From assembly GCA_019359315.1 (NCBI GenBank), contig JAHHHO010000013.1:40409-104408 (forward strand): a stretch of DNA of 64,000 nt. The letters run 5' to 3'. The notes under the pieces were generated by a model. That model saw only the letters and a list, made by a program, of their open reading frames with translations, did no database searches and had not been told where the DNA came from. A program made the translations under genes and the position numbers. The stretch's first letter is position 1. The number at the start of each line of letters is the position of its first letter. Positions 8,441-17,723 of this stretch are shown one piece after another. This DNA is from Myxacorys californica WJT36-NPBG1 (GTDB lineage Bacteria > Cyanobacteriota > Cyanobacteriia > Leptolyngbyales > Leptolyngbyaceae).

Positions 8441-9547
8441 ATGAGTAGTTCACTAGGAAAATCTGCGACCAAATTTGCATCGGTGCAAACGATTGTGTTT
8501 GCAGAAATCATTTGGGCGGTCTTAGCCCTGCTATTTTTTCTGTTGTTTAGTGTTGCTGATCCTGGCAAAGACCGCGAAAGTTGGTACCTCTTGGGAACCG
8601 CCGTGTTTGAAATTGCGGCGTTTGCCTCAGCCGCTATCTTGTGTTTTAGAAATTGGCTGAGTCCACAGATTGTGAGTGGTCGTCGAGTTTGGCTGGGCAT
8701 TGGGTTAGGAATGCTGTTCTATGTGCTTGGCAGCATTTTATTTACTGTGTGGGAAGTCGGATTCAACCAAGAGCCTGATGTCTCTCCGGGCGATTTCTTT
8801 TACATTCTCACTTACCTTTGTCTGGGTTGGGGAATGGTCATGGCATTCGCCGATCGTCGCCTCAATTTAGAACTATGGCAGTGGGGTGTTGTTGCTGGGA
8901 TTGCCGCTGTGAATATTGCGCTGGCAACTTCGATTACGATCGCGGGCAATGCTCAGGATGCTCCTCAAGCCGATCTATTTGGCATCGCTCCAGTTTCGGC
9001 ACAAACGGCTCCGGTGAAGCCTCAAAAACCTGTTGTGGCGTCACCAAAACCTAGCACTCTAGCCTCTCCGAGAGTATCCGTCACGCCTAGCTCAAGTCCT
9101 GCGCCACAACTCAGCCCGCTGCCGAGTCCGTCTGGTGGGGTGGCTCCAAAGATTCCTTCTAAAGCAGAGGAGCTTAAACAACCTGTACCAGAATGGGTGA
9201 ACGCGATCGAAGACGGGCTCAAACCTCTGAAAGCCTTTGTCAATTACTTCTACGTCATTGCCGATGTGTTTATCATTATTATTGCAACGACGTTGTTGCT
9301 TGCCTTCTGGGGCGGGCGATTCTCGCAATCGTGGCGAATGATTGCGGCGGCAGCGTTCTCGCTTTACATTGCTGATATGTGGCTGAAGTACGCGACCAGT
9401 CCTCTGTTTCCGGGCTACCCTGACTATCAAAGTGGCGGATTGCTAGAAGTATTTTGGGTGTTTAGTGCTGTTTTGTTTGGCATTGGTGCGGCGCTTGAGT
9501 ATGACCTCAGCCGATCGCGTCGGACGGGAGGACGGCGAAGAGCTTGA
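8441..9547 (+). CDS. multi-pass membrane protein with Pro/Ser-rich loop, unknown
   Basis: The 368 residues divide into five hydrophobic helices (about 18-168), a long Pro/Ser/Ala-rich linker (about 185-250), and three more helices (about 265-362), ending in an Arg-rich tail. A PGDFFYILTY motif in the fourth helix region recalls the membrane sensor halves of some archaeal and cyanobacterial proteins, but no catalytic or signalling domain is attached. Function and substrate are unknown. It lies between two plus-strand genes with gaps of 85 and 272 bp, so its own promoter is likely. Confidence 0.6.
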   Translation: MSSSLGKSATKFASVQTIVFAEIIWAVLALLFFLLFSVADPGKDRESWYLLGTAVFEIAAFASAAILCFRNWLSPQIVSGRRVWLGIGLGMLFYVLGSILFTVWEVGFNQEPDVSPGDFFYILTYLCLGWGMVMAFADRRLNLELWQWGVVAGIAAVNIALATSITIAGNAQDAPQADLFGIAPVSAQTAPVKPQKPVVASPKPSTLASPRVSVTPSSSPAPQLSPLPSPSGGVAPKIPSKAEELKQPVPEWVNAIEDGLKPLKAFVNYFYVIADVFIIIIATTLLLAFWGGRFSQSWRMIAAAAFSLYIADMWLKYATSPLFPGYPDYQSGGLLEVFWVFSAVLFGIGAALEYDLSRSRRTGGRRRA

Positions 9548-9819
9548 CGTTATCAGAAAAATTCTACGGCGGCGATTCAACTTTTCGGCATTCCTACGAT
9601 TGGGGATGCCTTTGTCGTGATAAACGATTTTTGATCAGATCAAGGCTTTTTTCGGCAAATAAGTACTCGGTGAGATTTTCTGCGGCAGTGTCAACTTCTC
9701 GATCTCAAGTCCCTCGCAGCTTGTCTCTAGCGATCGTAAAGTTCAGCCTTAGGCTTCTAGCGGCATAGCTCGATCGAGGCTTACCTTAAGGGCGTATCTT
9801 TTGGTCGTTATTATTAAAC

Positions 9820-10437
9820 ATGGCAACTAGAAAAGGCTTCTCTATGTTTGGTCGCCGCGCCGCCCCGCGAAACATTCTTCCAACGGCTCCCCTCCCCGAT
9901 CCAATTGGTGAAACCATCCAGACGATTATTGCGCTGCAAACCAAAGCAGAACGAGATGTTGCCCCTCATCAACGTAGAGTTGAACTCATCACTGGTTTTT
10001 TTGGGCGTCCTGCTTTTTTATACGGACTGATGGCTGCGATCGCGCTTTGGCTACTTCCCAATCTTTTGCCTGCCGCGTGGGGCATTCCTCACTTTGATCC
10101 CCCACCGTTTGAGGGACTCGACAAAACGATTAGCATTGTCTCGCTGCTGATGACGGCTGGCGTGTTAGTGCGGCAAAGTCGGCAAGAGTATTTAGCTGAA
10201 CAACGCGCTCAACTCAGCTTACAACTGAACCTTTTGGCTGAGCAGAAAATTGCAAAAGTGATTGCCCTAGTAGAGGAACTCCGACAAGATTTACCGGAGG
10301 TCAGCGATCGCTACGATCCGGAGGCAGAGGCGATGCAACAAGCGGTTGATCCACAGACGGTGATTGAAACGCTAGAAGAAACGCTGACAGTGGAATTAGC
10401 GCGATTGCAAAACGAATCTAGGCAAGCTGAATCATGA
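9820..10437 (+). CDS. DUF1003 membrane protein
   Basis: The 205-residue protein shows the DUF1003 layout: an amphipathic start with Glu/Arg (residues ~48-60), two membrane helices (about 66-84 and 100-118) separated by a FDPPPF loop, then a polar helix rich in Gln, Arg and Glu (RQSRQEYLAEQRAQLSLQLN) and a coiled-coil-like tail. DUF1003 proteins are inner-membrane proteins of unknown function. The ATG at 9820 was used; a second ATG nine codons later is possible. A copy of the dispersed repeat begins 11 bp behind the stop. Confidence 0.8.
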   Translation: MATRKGFSMFGRRAAPRNILPTAPLPDPIGETIQTIIALQTKAERDVAPHQRRVELITGFFGRPAFLYGLMAAIALWLLPNLLPAAWGIPHFDPPPFEGLDKTISIVSLLMTAGVLVRQSRQEYLAEQRAQLSLQLNLLAEQKIAKVIALVEELRQDLPEVSDRYDPEAEAMQQAVDPQTVIETLEETLTVELARLQNESRQAES

Positions 10438-10447
10438 CGCTGAGTGC

Positions 10448-10478
10448 GATTCCGGCGGAGTTATGCCTAGCGCTAATC
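10448..10478 (-). repeat. dispersed ~31-nt repeat, copy F
   Basis: Read on the minus strand it begins GATTAGCGCTAGGCATAACT and ends CCGCCGGAATC. It lies between the convergent DUF1003 and crtO genes. Confidence 0.65.
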
Positions 10479-10516
10479 GTACTGGCGCAAACAGAATCTT
10501 TAGAAATCCCATCATC

Positions 10517-12211
10517 CTAGGAACGACGGAACAGAGAAGAAATTGTAGATTGCACTGATTCTTTAGCATCGCGCAACCTCTGTGTGACGGGTTGCTGCGT
10601 GTGCAGAAAGACACGCGCGCAGTTGCGTCCCGGCATCCCTGAAATTGACCCGCCGGGATGGGTTCCAGCTCCTGTCAGAAACAGCCCCTCGATCGGCGTT
10701 TTGTAGTTGGCGATTTCGGGTAGAGGACGGAAAAAGATCATTTGGTCTAAAGTCATATCAATGTGATAGTAGTTGCCATTGACTGCCCCTAATCGCTCTC
10801 CCAATTCCGCCGGGCTTTCTACCCGCCGCGCGATCGTTGACCGCTTTACATTCGGCGCATACTGAGCCAGTTTGTCAATGCAGCGATCGGCAACCTGATT
10901 CTTGATCTCGTCTGTCCAACCTGTCCCGTGTTTGCCTGTCCCTTCCAATCCAGCAATCTTGTAGGGCGCAAAGAACTCGATCCAAACTGTGTGTTTACCG
11001 TCTGGAGCCATTGAGGGATCAAGCATCGTTGGTTGTACGACATACATTGATGGATCGTCGTCTGGGATGATGCCTTGGCTCGGATCAGTGTGCGATTTTT
11101 CCACGTGCCGCACCGAATCTGCAATCAGCACTGAACCAATTAAGTATTCATCGCGATGATTGTATTGCTCAAATTTCAGTGGCTCTGACATCGCCAGGTC
11201 AATTTTGAGAATCGTTTCATTGTTGTTGACAATCCGGCGCTCTAGATGCTCACGCAACGTCGGATCGGCAGCATCGACCTCGGCGGGGTTCAGTAGGTGC
11301 AAGAACACGCGCTGAGCATCGATATTTGAGATTACGCCTTTGGTCGCTCGGTACTCCTTACCATTCGCGGTACGGACACCCACAGCACGACCATCATCGA
11401 TCAGCACTTGCTTCACCTGCTGATCGGTTAAGATCACGCCGCCTAATGTCTTGACCAGATTGAGCAACGCCTGAACCAGTGCCCCTGTGCCCCCTTTGGG
11501 TCTTGCCATACCAGGATTGTGCCGCATTGCCATCATGATCATGCCGATGCCTAGCATTTTTTGAGAGGGTGGCGCACCTAGCTCGGCTGCCAGTCGTGCC
11601 AGCGGAGCTTTGAGAAATTCTGAATCAAACCATTCGTTGACGACATCTTCTGCGCTGTTGAGCATGGTGCGAATCAGATCCAGGGTCTTGATGGGCGATC
11701 CCACAACAGAAACCAGATCTCGAATTTTCTTGAGGTTATAGTTGCCCGCAATATCAATGATTGATTTAGGCGGGGCATTGAACATGGGGGACATTGCGTT
11801 CAGCACCTGCTGCCAATACTGAGTGAACTGAGCATAGCGCTCTGCATCGCGCGGGCTGTAGCGGGCAATCTCGGCACAAGTTTTTTCAACCGAGCGATGT
11901 CCTAGAAAATACTTTCCGTCAGGATGGGGACAGAAAACGACAGGATCGCAGAACAAATACTCTAGCCCATACTTAGCCAGTTCTAATTCCTCGACGACTG
12001 GGCCTAGATGAATGAATTCATGATCAATGGCGCACAGATTAAACTTAAACCCAGGTGCATCTTCGGGTAACACCTCTTCTGTGGTTGCGGCTCCTCCCGG
12101 AACGGATCGCTTCTCTAAAAGCAACACGCGGTAACCCGCCTTAAGCAAGTAAGCCGCACAAACCAATCCATTGTGCCCTGCGCCAATAATCACCACATCA
12201 TAGGTTTCCAT
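10517..12211 (-). CDS. crtO: beta-carotene ketolase CrtO
   Basis: The 564-residue flavoprotein starts with the FAD dinucleotide motif GAGHNGLVCAAYL (residues 10-22) and ends with the conserved GGSISGMPGRNCAR region. It matches Synechocystis CrtO (about 542 residues) along its length as I recall that protein, including DHEFI.LGP, EYLFCDP, YSPRDAE, NEWFDSE and RPKGGTGAL. CrtO is related to phytoene desaturases but oxygenates beta-carotene at C4 to give echinenone and, in some species, canthaxanthin. It acts at the membrane. The product is the pigment class bound by the helical carotenoid protein at 28722. It is transcribed alone, downstream of the PfkB gene on the same strand (95-bp gap). Confidence 0.92.
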   Translation of the reverse strand: METYDVVIIGAGHNGLVCAAYLLKAGYRVLLLEKRSVPGGAATTEEVLPEDAPGFKFNLCAIDHEFIHLGPVVEELELAKYGLEYLFCDPVVFCPHPDGKYFLGHRSVEKTCAEIARYSPRDAERYAQFTQYWQQVLNAMSPMFNAPPKSIIDIAGNYNLKKIRDLVSVVGSPIKTLDLIRTMLNSAEDVVNEWFDSEFLKAPLARLAAELGAPPSQKMLGIGMIMMAMRHNPGMARPKGGTGALVQALLNLVKTLGGVILTDQQVKQVLIDDGRAVGVRTANGKEYRATKGVISNIDAQRVFLHLLNPAEVDAADPTLREHLERRIVNNNETILKIDLAMSEPLKFEQYNHRDEYLIGSVLIADSVRHVEKSHTDPSQGIIPDDDPSMYVVQPTMLDPSMAPDGKHTVWIEFFAPYKIAGLEGTGKHGTGWTDEIKNQVADRCIDKLAQYAPNVKRSTIARRVESPAELGERLGAVNGNYYHIDMTLDQMIFFRPLPEIANYKTPIEGLFLTGAGTHPGGSISGMPGRNCARVFLHTQQPVTQRLRDAKESVQSTISSLFRRS

Positions 12212-12306
12212 GAAAGCCGCCCTAGAACGAATGGAGTTTTAGATTGAAGCAAAATCAATAAATTATCTTCTCGCTGTGGATAGAAATAGGGTAGGAGCAG
12301 CAGTTC

Positions 12307-13347
12307 TTACAGCAACTCGCTCAGTTCAGCTAAAAGGGTTTCTAGCGCGGTTTTGATGGAGATCGCATCTGTCGTTGTCGTGCCAAATTGCCGCACAACA
12401 ATACTTGCTGCCAAGTTACCCAACACTGCCGCTTCCCATACTGTCGCTCCCGCGCTTAACCCTAATGTCAGCGCTGCTACCACGGTGTCCCCGGCTCCCG
12501 TAACATCAAACACCTTAGTGCGATTAAACGCGGGGATATGCTGTTGCGTTCCCTTTTGGTCAAACAGTGTCATGCCCTGTTCGCCGCGCGTGATTAGAAT
12601 GTGTTCTGCTCCAGTGAGCCGCAGCAGATCGCGCCCTGCCTGAGATAGTGTTTGGGTATCTGTAATCGAATAGCCCACCGCAAGTTCTGCCTCTGGTAGA
12701 TTGGGGGTGAAGATAAACGCTTTCTGATACTGAGGCATCTGTTTTTGAGAATCAATGATCGTGCGAGAATGCTTCAGCGTCGCCTCGATCACGGGTTTGG
12801 TTAACGTTCCATCGCCGTAATCTGAGCAGACGATCGCATCTACAGTATGAATTTGTTCAAAAATGTATTGGGCTAACTGTTGCTGAAGCTCTGGGCTTGG
12901 CAGCGCATCGGATTTGCGATCGACTCTAACAATTTGTTGAGTCACAGATTGCCTGGCATGACCCGAAATTCGAGTTTTCGTTACCGTTGGACGATCCGGA
13001 TCAAGAAAAATTCCGTCTGTATTCACACCAACGGTTTCAAGAAGTTGCTGTAGTGCTTGCCCTTGTAAATCTTTTCCCAGTAATCCAACGGCTTTTACGG
13101 TTGCTCCTAGCTTTGCAAAGTTGTAAATCGAATTTGCTCCGCCGCCGGGAACTTGTTGCGTTTCTTCGTGACGCAAGATCAGAACTGGAGCCTCGCGCGA
13201 GACTCGTTCGACCCGTCCCGTAAGAAATTCATCTAGCGTTAAGTCACCCACCACTAAAATCGTGGCTTGAGCGAAGTGATCAAGATAAGTGAATAAGCGA
13301 TCGCGGCTCTGACGCAACCGATCAGTAAATGTAGGATCGAAAGGCAT
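12307..13347 (-). CDS. PfkB sugar kinase, HldE/RfaE domain-I type
   Basis: The 346-residue protein has the ribokinase fold: VVGDLTLDEF near residue 33, the GGGANSIYNFAKLG substrate-site motif near 68, and the DVTGAGDT anion-hole/catalytic motif near 283. The whole pattern resembles the kinase half of HldE (D-glycero-beta-D-manno-heptose 7-phosphate kinase), without the nucleotidyltransferase half. Heptose kinase is inference; another sugar phosphate is possible. The ATG at 13347 was used. A 60-bp inverted repeat (13381-13440) lies just upstream and may overlap its promoter. The nearby crtO gene has no metabolic link. Confidence 0.8.
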   Translation of the reverse strand: MPFDPTFTDRLRQSRDRLFTYLDHFAQATILVVGDLTLDEFLTGRVERVSREAPVLILRHEETQQVPGGGANSIYNFAKLGATVKAVGLLGKDLQGQALQQLLETVGVNTDGIFLDPDRPTVTKTRISGHARQSVTQQIVRVDRKSDALPSPELQQQLAQYIFEQIHTVDAIVCSDYGDGTLTKPVIEATLKHSRTIIDSQKQMPQYQKAFIFTPNLPEAELAVGYSITDTQTLSQAGRDLLRLTGAEHILITRGEQGMTLFDQKGTQQHIPAFNRTKVFDVTGAGDTVVAALTLGLSAGATVWEAAVLGNLAASIVVRQFGTTTTDAISIKTALETLLAELSELL

Positions 13348-13380
13348 GGTGGGTTAAGTTGCCAGGAACCGACAGAAATT

Positions 13381-13440
13381 AGATTTGTCGTCAAATAAAA
13401 CAAGTAAATAGTCGTTTATCTTTCGTTTCCCGACAAATCT
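13381..13440. repeat. 60-bp segment with 10-bp inverted ends
   Basis: AGATTTGTCG at 13381-13390 is inverted at 13431-13440. It sits between the start of the PfkB gene and a pspA remnant. It could be an operator or the ends of a tiny mobile element. Confidence 0.5.
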
Positions 13441-13446
13441 CTATAA

Positions 13447-13662
13447 TTATGTCGTATTGCAAGCTGCCTTTTCTGGAGCAGGTCGCTCCCGTCTTTGCAA
13501 TTTTGTTGCCTCTGCAATAGCCTGATCGAATTGCTGCTGAGCAAACTTTTGGTCTGCGATCGCGTTAATTACTGCTTGTCGGGTTTGCACCAACGCTTCT
13601 TGCATTTCAAGCAAAAGCTTCTCTATGCTTGCAAGAGGCTCGTTGGCTTGGTTGATCTGACC
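13447..13662 (-). pseudogene. PspA/IM30-like fragment
   Basis: Between in-frame stops at 13663-13665 and 13447-13449 the minus strand encodes about 70 residues that resemble the N-terminal coiled coil of PspA/Vipp1 proteins: EKLLLEMQEALVQTRQAV, then AIADQKFAQQQFDQAIAEA. In PspA this segment follows the first amphipathic helix and reads roughly EDPEKxLEQ..DMQEDLVQLRQAV. Here the start, the first helix and about two thirds of the C-terminal coiled coil are absent, and no ribosome site is visible. I read it as a remnant. A short real protein using an internal ATG is less likely. Confidence 0.6.
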
Positions 13663-13732
13663 TCATTGAGACTCGCCCGAACCTCTAAAGCAGAACAGAA
13701 AAGCCCTCTTGATTAAAGGGTCGCGGTTGCAA

Positions 13733-14146
13733 TTACGAGCTACTTTCCACCTTCCGCTGTTCTAAATACACCGTGCTCTGATCTTGTCCACCGACTTGAA
13801 TTTGCTGCAAGCGAACCGTTCCCTTCACCACGATCGGTGTGCCTTGCATCGGAATCTGATTTGTCGTGACAATCCAGATGCTGCCCGTCTCATCCTTCAA
13901 CTCATAGGCACGAACACCACCCATCAACGGAGCTTGCGCCCCAACCACACCCCGCACATGCACCGAGAAATGTCTTTTATTTTTCCCAATATCACGAACC
14001 TTTGTAATGTTGCCAAAATCAAACACCGATAACATTCGCTCTCCTGGCGAAACCGTTCCAGGAGCCGTAGAACCTGTGCAACTCACCAAACTAGCGAAAC
14101 AGAGTAAACCGAGACTCTGATGAAGGATCAAAGGAGGGAGACGCAT
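13733..14146 (-). CDS. small lipoprotein, OB-fold-like
   Basis: The 137-residue protein has a signal sequence with a lipobox at residues 20-23 (LVSC), so Cys23 should be lipidated. The mature part is rich in beta strands, with VRGVVGAQAPLMGG, AYELKDETGSIWIVT, and GTPIVVKGTV, a pattern seen in small OB-fold proteins that many cyanobacteria encode without known function. It should face the periplasm. The ATG at 14146 was used. It is transcribed away from folD, and the 227-bp gap between them should hold both promoters. Fold and function are inference. Confidence 0.65.
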   Translation of the reverse strand: MRLPPLILHQSLGLLCFASLVSCTGSTAPGTVSPGERMLSVFDFGNITKVRDIGKNKRHFSVHVRGVVGAQAPLMGGVRAYELKDETGSIWIVTTNQIPMQGTPIVVKGTVRLQQIQVGGQDQSTVYLEQRKVESSS

Positions 14147-14373
14147 GATCGCTGACTCAGGGTAGGGGAAATTGAGAGTCGAGATAAGCTTCTATCGTCT
14201 TTTTGCCATAAGATCGCCCGAATCTGCGAAACTAAGAAAAGTTTGTCAAACGAAGGGCAAACGGCATTAGAACTATTGCATACTCATTGTAAGAAAAGTC
14301 TTTCTAGTGTCAATTGTTTCTCAGCATTTTTTGCTGAGATGTCTTTCGTTGTGCTGTTGTCGTTGCGCACCTT

Positions 14374-15243
14374 ATGTCTTCTGTCGCTCAATTACTAGAT
14401 GGAAAAGCTTTAGCTCTGCGAATGCAAGCGGAGCTAACAGAACAGGTGAAAACCTTGCAAGCTAAGCACGGGCGCGCTCCAGGTTTGGCTGTTTTGATGG
14501 TAGGAGACAACCCAGCCAGTGCTGCCTATGTACGCAACAAAGAACGCGCTTGCGAAGCGGTTGGAATTGTGTCCTTCGGCACTCACTTTCCTACTGACAC
14601 TACGCAAGCAGAACTAGAGCAAGTGATCCAGACTCTCAACCGTGACGATCGCGTGGATGGCATTCTCGTTCAGCTTCCCCTGCCCGACCATCTCGATAGC
14701 GTGGCACTGCTCAATCAGATCCATCCTGATAAAGACGCAGATGGCTTGCATCCCATGAACCTCGGTCGTCTTGTGCGCGGAGAACCGGGGTTACGAAGCT
14801 GTACGCCCGCAGGCGTGATGCGGCTTTTAGAGGAGTACAACATTGACCTGCAAGGCAAGCAAGCCGTTGTCGTCGGTCGAAGCATTTTAGTCGGCAAACC
14901 AATCGCGATGATGCTCTTAGAAGCCGATGCCACCGTGACGATCGCGCACTCGCGATCGCACGATCTTGCCGCACTGTGCCGCAGTGCCGACATTCTAATT
15001 GCCGCTGTCGGTCGCCAAAATCTGATCACTGCCAACATGGTAAAACCGGGCGCAGTTGTGGTAGATGTAGGCATCAACCGCATCACTGATGAAGCAGGCA
15101 AAAGTCGCCTCGTTGGAGATGTCGATTTTAGTGCAGTGCAAGCGATCGCACGCTACCTCACTCCTGTTCCGGGTGGAGTTGGTGCGATGACTGTGACCAT
15201 GCTGTTGCACAATACTGTATGGAGTTACTCGCAAAAATTTTAA
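14374..15243 (+). CDS. folD: bifunctional methylene-THF dehydrogenase/cyclohydrolase
   Basis: The 289-residue enzyme oxidises 5,10-methylene-THF with NADP and hydrolyses the product to 10-formyl-THF, feeding purine and formyl-Met synthesis in the cytoplasm. Visible FolD features are [13 protein letters not shown] (residues ~49-61, holding the catalytic Tyr and Lys), [12 protein letters not shown] near 95, the dinucleotide-binding GRSILVGKP near 165, and [18 protein letters not shown] near 268. Most FolD proteins read GRSxIVGKP; ILVGKP here is a mild variant. It is the first gene of a plus-strand set followed by crtE (121-bp gap) and a PAP2-like gene, a grouping I recall in other cyanobacteria. 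Confidence 0.96.
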   Translation: MSSVAQLLDGKALALRMQAELTEQVKTLQAKHGRAPGLAVLMVGDNPASAAYVRNKERACEAVGIVSFGTHFPTDTTQAELEQVIQTLNRDDRVDGILVQLPLPDHLDSVALLNQIHPDKDADGLHPMNLGRLVRGEPGLRSCTPAGVMRLLEEYNIDLQGKQAVVVGRSILVGKPIAMMLLEADATVTIAHSRSHDLAALCRSADILIAAVGRQNLITANMVKPGAVVVDVGINRITDEAGKSRLVGDVDFSAVQAIARYLTPVPGGVGAMTVTMLLHNTVWSYSQKF

Positions 15244-15364
15244 GAACACCCGCGGCAAGGCTCCGCACCCAGGGACAAGCGTTGAATTTAAGCCGTAATG
15301 AACGCTAAACCTCTTCAATTCACCCTCATTCTTCATCCCTTTAAAATCGTTAGAGGCAATCCGC

Positions 15365-16288
15365 ATGATAGCAACCAGTGAGACCCAAACTAATAAAGCC
15401 AAATCCTTCGATCTGAAGGCCTATTTAGCCGCACGGCAGCAACTCGTTGAAGCGGCACTCGATCGCAGTCTCCCGGTTATCTATCCTGAACGGATTTATG
15501 AGTCGATGCGTTATTCTCTCCTAGCAGGCGGAAAGCGCTTACGCCCGATTCTTTGTCTCGCCACCTGCGAACTTGCAGGCGGCACAATGGAGATGGCCAT
15601 GCCCACTGCCTGTGCGCTGGAGATGATCCATACCATGTCTCTGATTCACGATGACCTGCCCGCCATGGATAACGACGATTATCGGCGCGGCAAACTGACT
15701 AACCACAAGGTGTTTAACGAAGCCGTTGCGATTTTGGCAGGAGACGGACTGTTGGCCTACGCCTTTGAACACATTGCCGAAGAAACTCACAACGTCCCTG
15801 CTGATCGATTAATGAAAGTGATTGCTCGTCTTGGCCGGGCAGTCGGTGCAGCGGGGCTTGTTGGGGGTCAAGTCGTCGATCTCGACTGCGAAGGAGCAAA
15901 AGACGTTACGATAGAGACCCTGAATTTCATTCACACCCACAAAACGGCGGCCCTATTGGAAACCTCTGTAGTAAGCGGTGCCATTATTGCAGGTGCGTCT
16001 GATGAGGATGTACAGCGATTATCCCGCTATTCACAGGCGATCGGGCTTGCCTTCCAGATCGTAGATGACGTGTTGGACATCACCTCATCGTCTGAAGAAC
16101 TGGGCAAAACGGCGGGCAAGGATGTTTGCGCTGAGAAAGCAACTTACCCTAAGCTATGGGGCGTCGATGAGTCGTGTAAACAAGCCCAAAAGCTGGTTGA
16201 ACAGGCAAAGTCAGACGTGTCTCCCTACGGCGAAAAAGCCTATCCGCTGATGGCGATCGCAGACTTTATCACGGCTCGAACCAATTGA
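15365..16288 (+). CDS. crtE: geranylgeranyl diphosphate synthase
   Basis: The 307-residue prenyltransferase condenses isopentenyl diphosphate onto allylic diphosphates to make GGPP, the precursor of carotenoids, phytol and quinone tails. The first Asp-rich motif [10 protein letters not shown] is at 96-105, the second DDVLD at 234-238, and GGKRLRP at 55-61 binds diphosphate. Length is typical. An ATG at 15365 with upstream GGCAATCC has a weak ribosome site, but homologues start close to here. It follows folD and precedes the PAP2-like gene by 107 bp. The gene supplies the pathway that crtO and the carotenoid-binding HCP use later. Confidence 0.95.
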   Translation: MIATSETQTNKAKSFDLKAYLAARQQLVEAALDRSLPVIYPERIYESMRYSLLAGGKRLRPILCLATCELAGGTMEMAMPTACALEMIHTMSLIHDDLPAMDNDDYRRGKLTNHKVFNEAVAILAGDGLLAYAFEHIAEETHNVPADRLMKVIARLGRAVGAAGLVGGQVVDLDCEGAKDVTIETLNFIHTHKTAALLETSVVSGAIIAGASDEDVQRLSRYSQAIGLAFQIVDDVLDITSSSEELGKTAGKDVCAEKATYPKLWGVDESCKQAQKLVEQAKSDVSPYGEKAYPLMAIADFITARTN

Positions 16289-16395
16289 TGGAGAGATGAG
16301 GATGAGAGATGAACGTGTAATTTCAGTCTCTTCCAGCATTCAAGCATTTTCTCCAGCACACTCTGTATTTATCCCTCATCCCTCTCTTCCCTTCT

Positions 16396-16875
16396 ATGCA
16401 GGACTTTGGCGACATTCTCAATAATCAGGTGCTGCTGATTGCCCTCGTTGCGTGCCTTTCTACTCAAGCGGCGAAATTAATTGTCGAATTGGTTCGACAT
16501 CGCAAGATCAATTTCCGCGTGCTAGTAGAAACCGGGGGAATGCCAAGTTCCCATTCTGCACTAGTGACGGCGTTAGCAACTGGAGTGGGGCTAACGGACG
16601 GATGGGGCAGTACAGAGTTTGCGATCGCAACGATCCTTGCCTTTGTGGTGATGTACGATGCGGCAGGCGTGCGCCAAGCGGCAGGAAAACAAGCTCGGAT
16701 TTTGAATCAGATTATTGACGAGTTTTTCCAGGGCGAACACCAATTTACTGAAGATCGCTTGAAAGAACTGTTGGGTCACACGCCTTTTCAAGTGATCGTC
16801 GGATCGCTTTTAGGAGTGGCCATTTCGATTGCGGGGCAATGGTGGTTTAGCGGTCGTTGGGCCGCGATTCTTTAA
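16396..16875 (+). CDS. divergent PAP2 family membrane protein
   Basis: The 159-residue membrane protein belongs to the YuiD-like, divergent PAP2 (acid phosphatase) family. The markers are GGMPSSHSALVTALATGVG near residues 46-64 and the later AAGVRQAAGKQARILN, close to the phosphatase motif 2 and 3 regions. About four membrane segments are present. The reaction in bacteria is not settled; a lipid or prenyl diphosphate phosphatase is plausible, which would fit its place behind crtE. The ATG at 16396 directly follows a pyrimidine-rich tract. Its partner role with crtE is inference from position only. Confidence 0.85.
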   Translation: MQDFGDILNNQVLLIALVACLSTQAAKLIVELVRHRKINFRVLVETGGMPSSHSALVTALATGVGLTDGWGSTEFAIATILAFVVMYDAAGVRQAAGKQARILNQIIDEFFQGEHQFTEDRLKELLGHTPFQVIVGSLLGVAISIAGQWWFSGRWAAIL

Positions 16876-16962
16876 AGCTTGACGGAACACCAATTAGGGG
16901 TTGTCATAGCCGAGAGAGCGGCACAATTTTAATCTCCCGCCGTTCCTTGCGCGACTCATCGA

Positions 16963-17706
16963 TTAGCTCCCCCCAATTCCTGACAAGCTCACAGATGGCT
17001 TGAGCAATACGACCTGACGGCTATCGACCACCGTAGCATTGAAGCCTCGCTCGCTCAGCGATCGCACGATAGAATCCGCAATGCGTTGATCCGTCGTGTG
17101 AGCCGCTAACAGAAAAGGCCGTTGTCCGTAAGAAGCCAGACCGATCTGCCGATTCAAGGTCTGGCTTACCTGTGCTGCCACTTCCGGGCGATTGTAGTAC
17201 TGCACAATCACCGCATAACCCCCTCCTAAGAGTTGTGGGTTGTACGTAGAATTAGCGCTGGAATCCCCTGAATAGCCGCTGGGCGGTGTGCCCCACGGTT
17301 GCTGAGCATTGATTGCTCCACCAGTAGAAGGACGAGCCACAAACGCAGACAAACCAACGGTTCCACTAAAGTAATTTGCCCAAGAGGTGGCGGATTCTGC
17401 ACTGCGGAACCCACCGACCCGCGTCACGGTGTCTTGAAAGTAGTTGCAAATCGTTGAATCTGCGTTGTTGGAGAGCGTGCTACGCACTTTTGCCTGGGCG
17501 TCGGCAGATTGGCTCACCACCAGTACCAAGTACTCATCCGATCGCGGCGGTTGACAGGTCGGATAGGCTTGAGCAAGTCCGCTTCGAGCAGACATTAAGA
17601 CTCCAGCACTCGCAAGAAAAATGCTTAGCGCTCCTCTGGAGCTTGGCAAAGCCAATTGTGCGGCTGCAAGTCGCTTTATGGTACTTCGGCAGTTAAGCTG
17701 ACTCAT
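16963..17706 (-). CDS. exported protein with two SPOR-like modules
   Basis: The 247-residue protein has an N-terminal hydrophobic stretch (about 25-46) ending in AQAYP, consistent with a signal peptide. The mature part has two similar alpha/beta units, about 55-120 (DEYLVLVVSQSADAQAKV...GGFRSAESATSWANYF) and 165-240 (GGGYAVIVQYYNRPEVAAQV...RGFNATVVDSRQVVLL), that resemble SPOR peptidoglycan-binding folds, joined by a Gly/Ser/Pro-rich linker. It probably acts in the periplasm. It is the last gene of the pdxJ-ycf54 operon, 17 bp behind ycf54. The SPOR label is inference from pattern and size. Confidence 0.6.
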   Translation of the reverse strand: MSQLNCRSTIKRLAAAQLALPSSRGALSIFLASAGVLMSARSGLAQAYPTCQPPRSDEYLVLVVSQSADAQAKVRSTLSNNADSTICNYFQDTVTRVGGFRSAESATSWANYFSGTVGLSAFVARPSTGGAINAQQPWGTPPSGYSGDSSANSTYNPQLLGGGYAVIVQYYNRPEVAAQVSQTLNRQIGLASYGQRPFLLAAHTTDQRIADSIVRSLSERGFNATVVDSRQVVLLKPSVSLSGIGGS

Positions 17707-17723
17707 GACGGTTTAAAGGGGGC

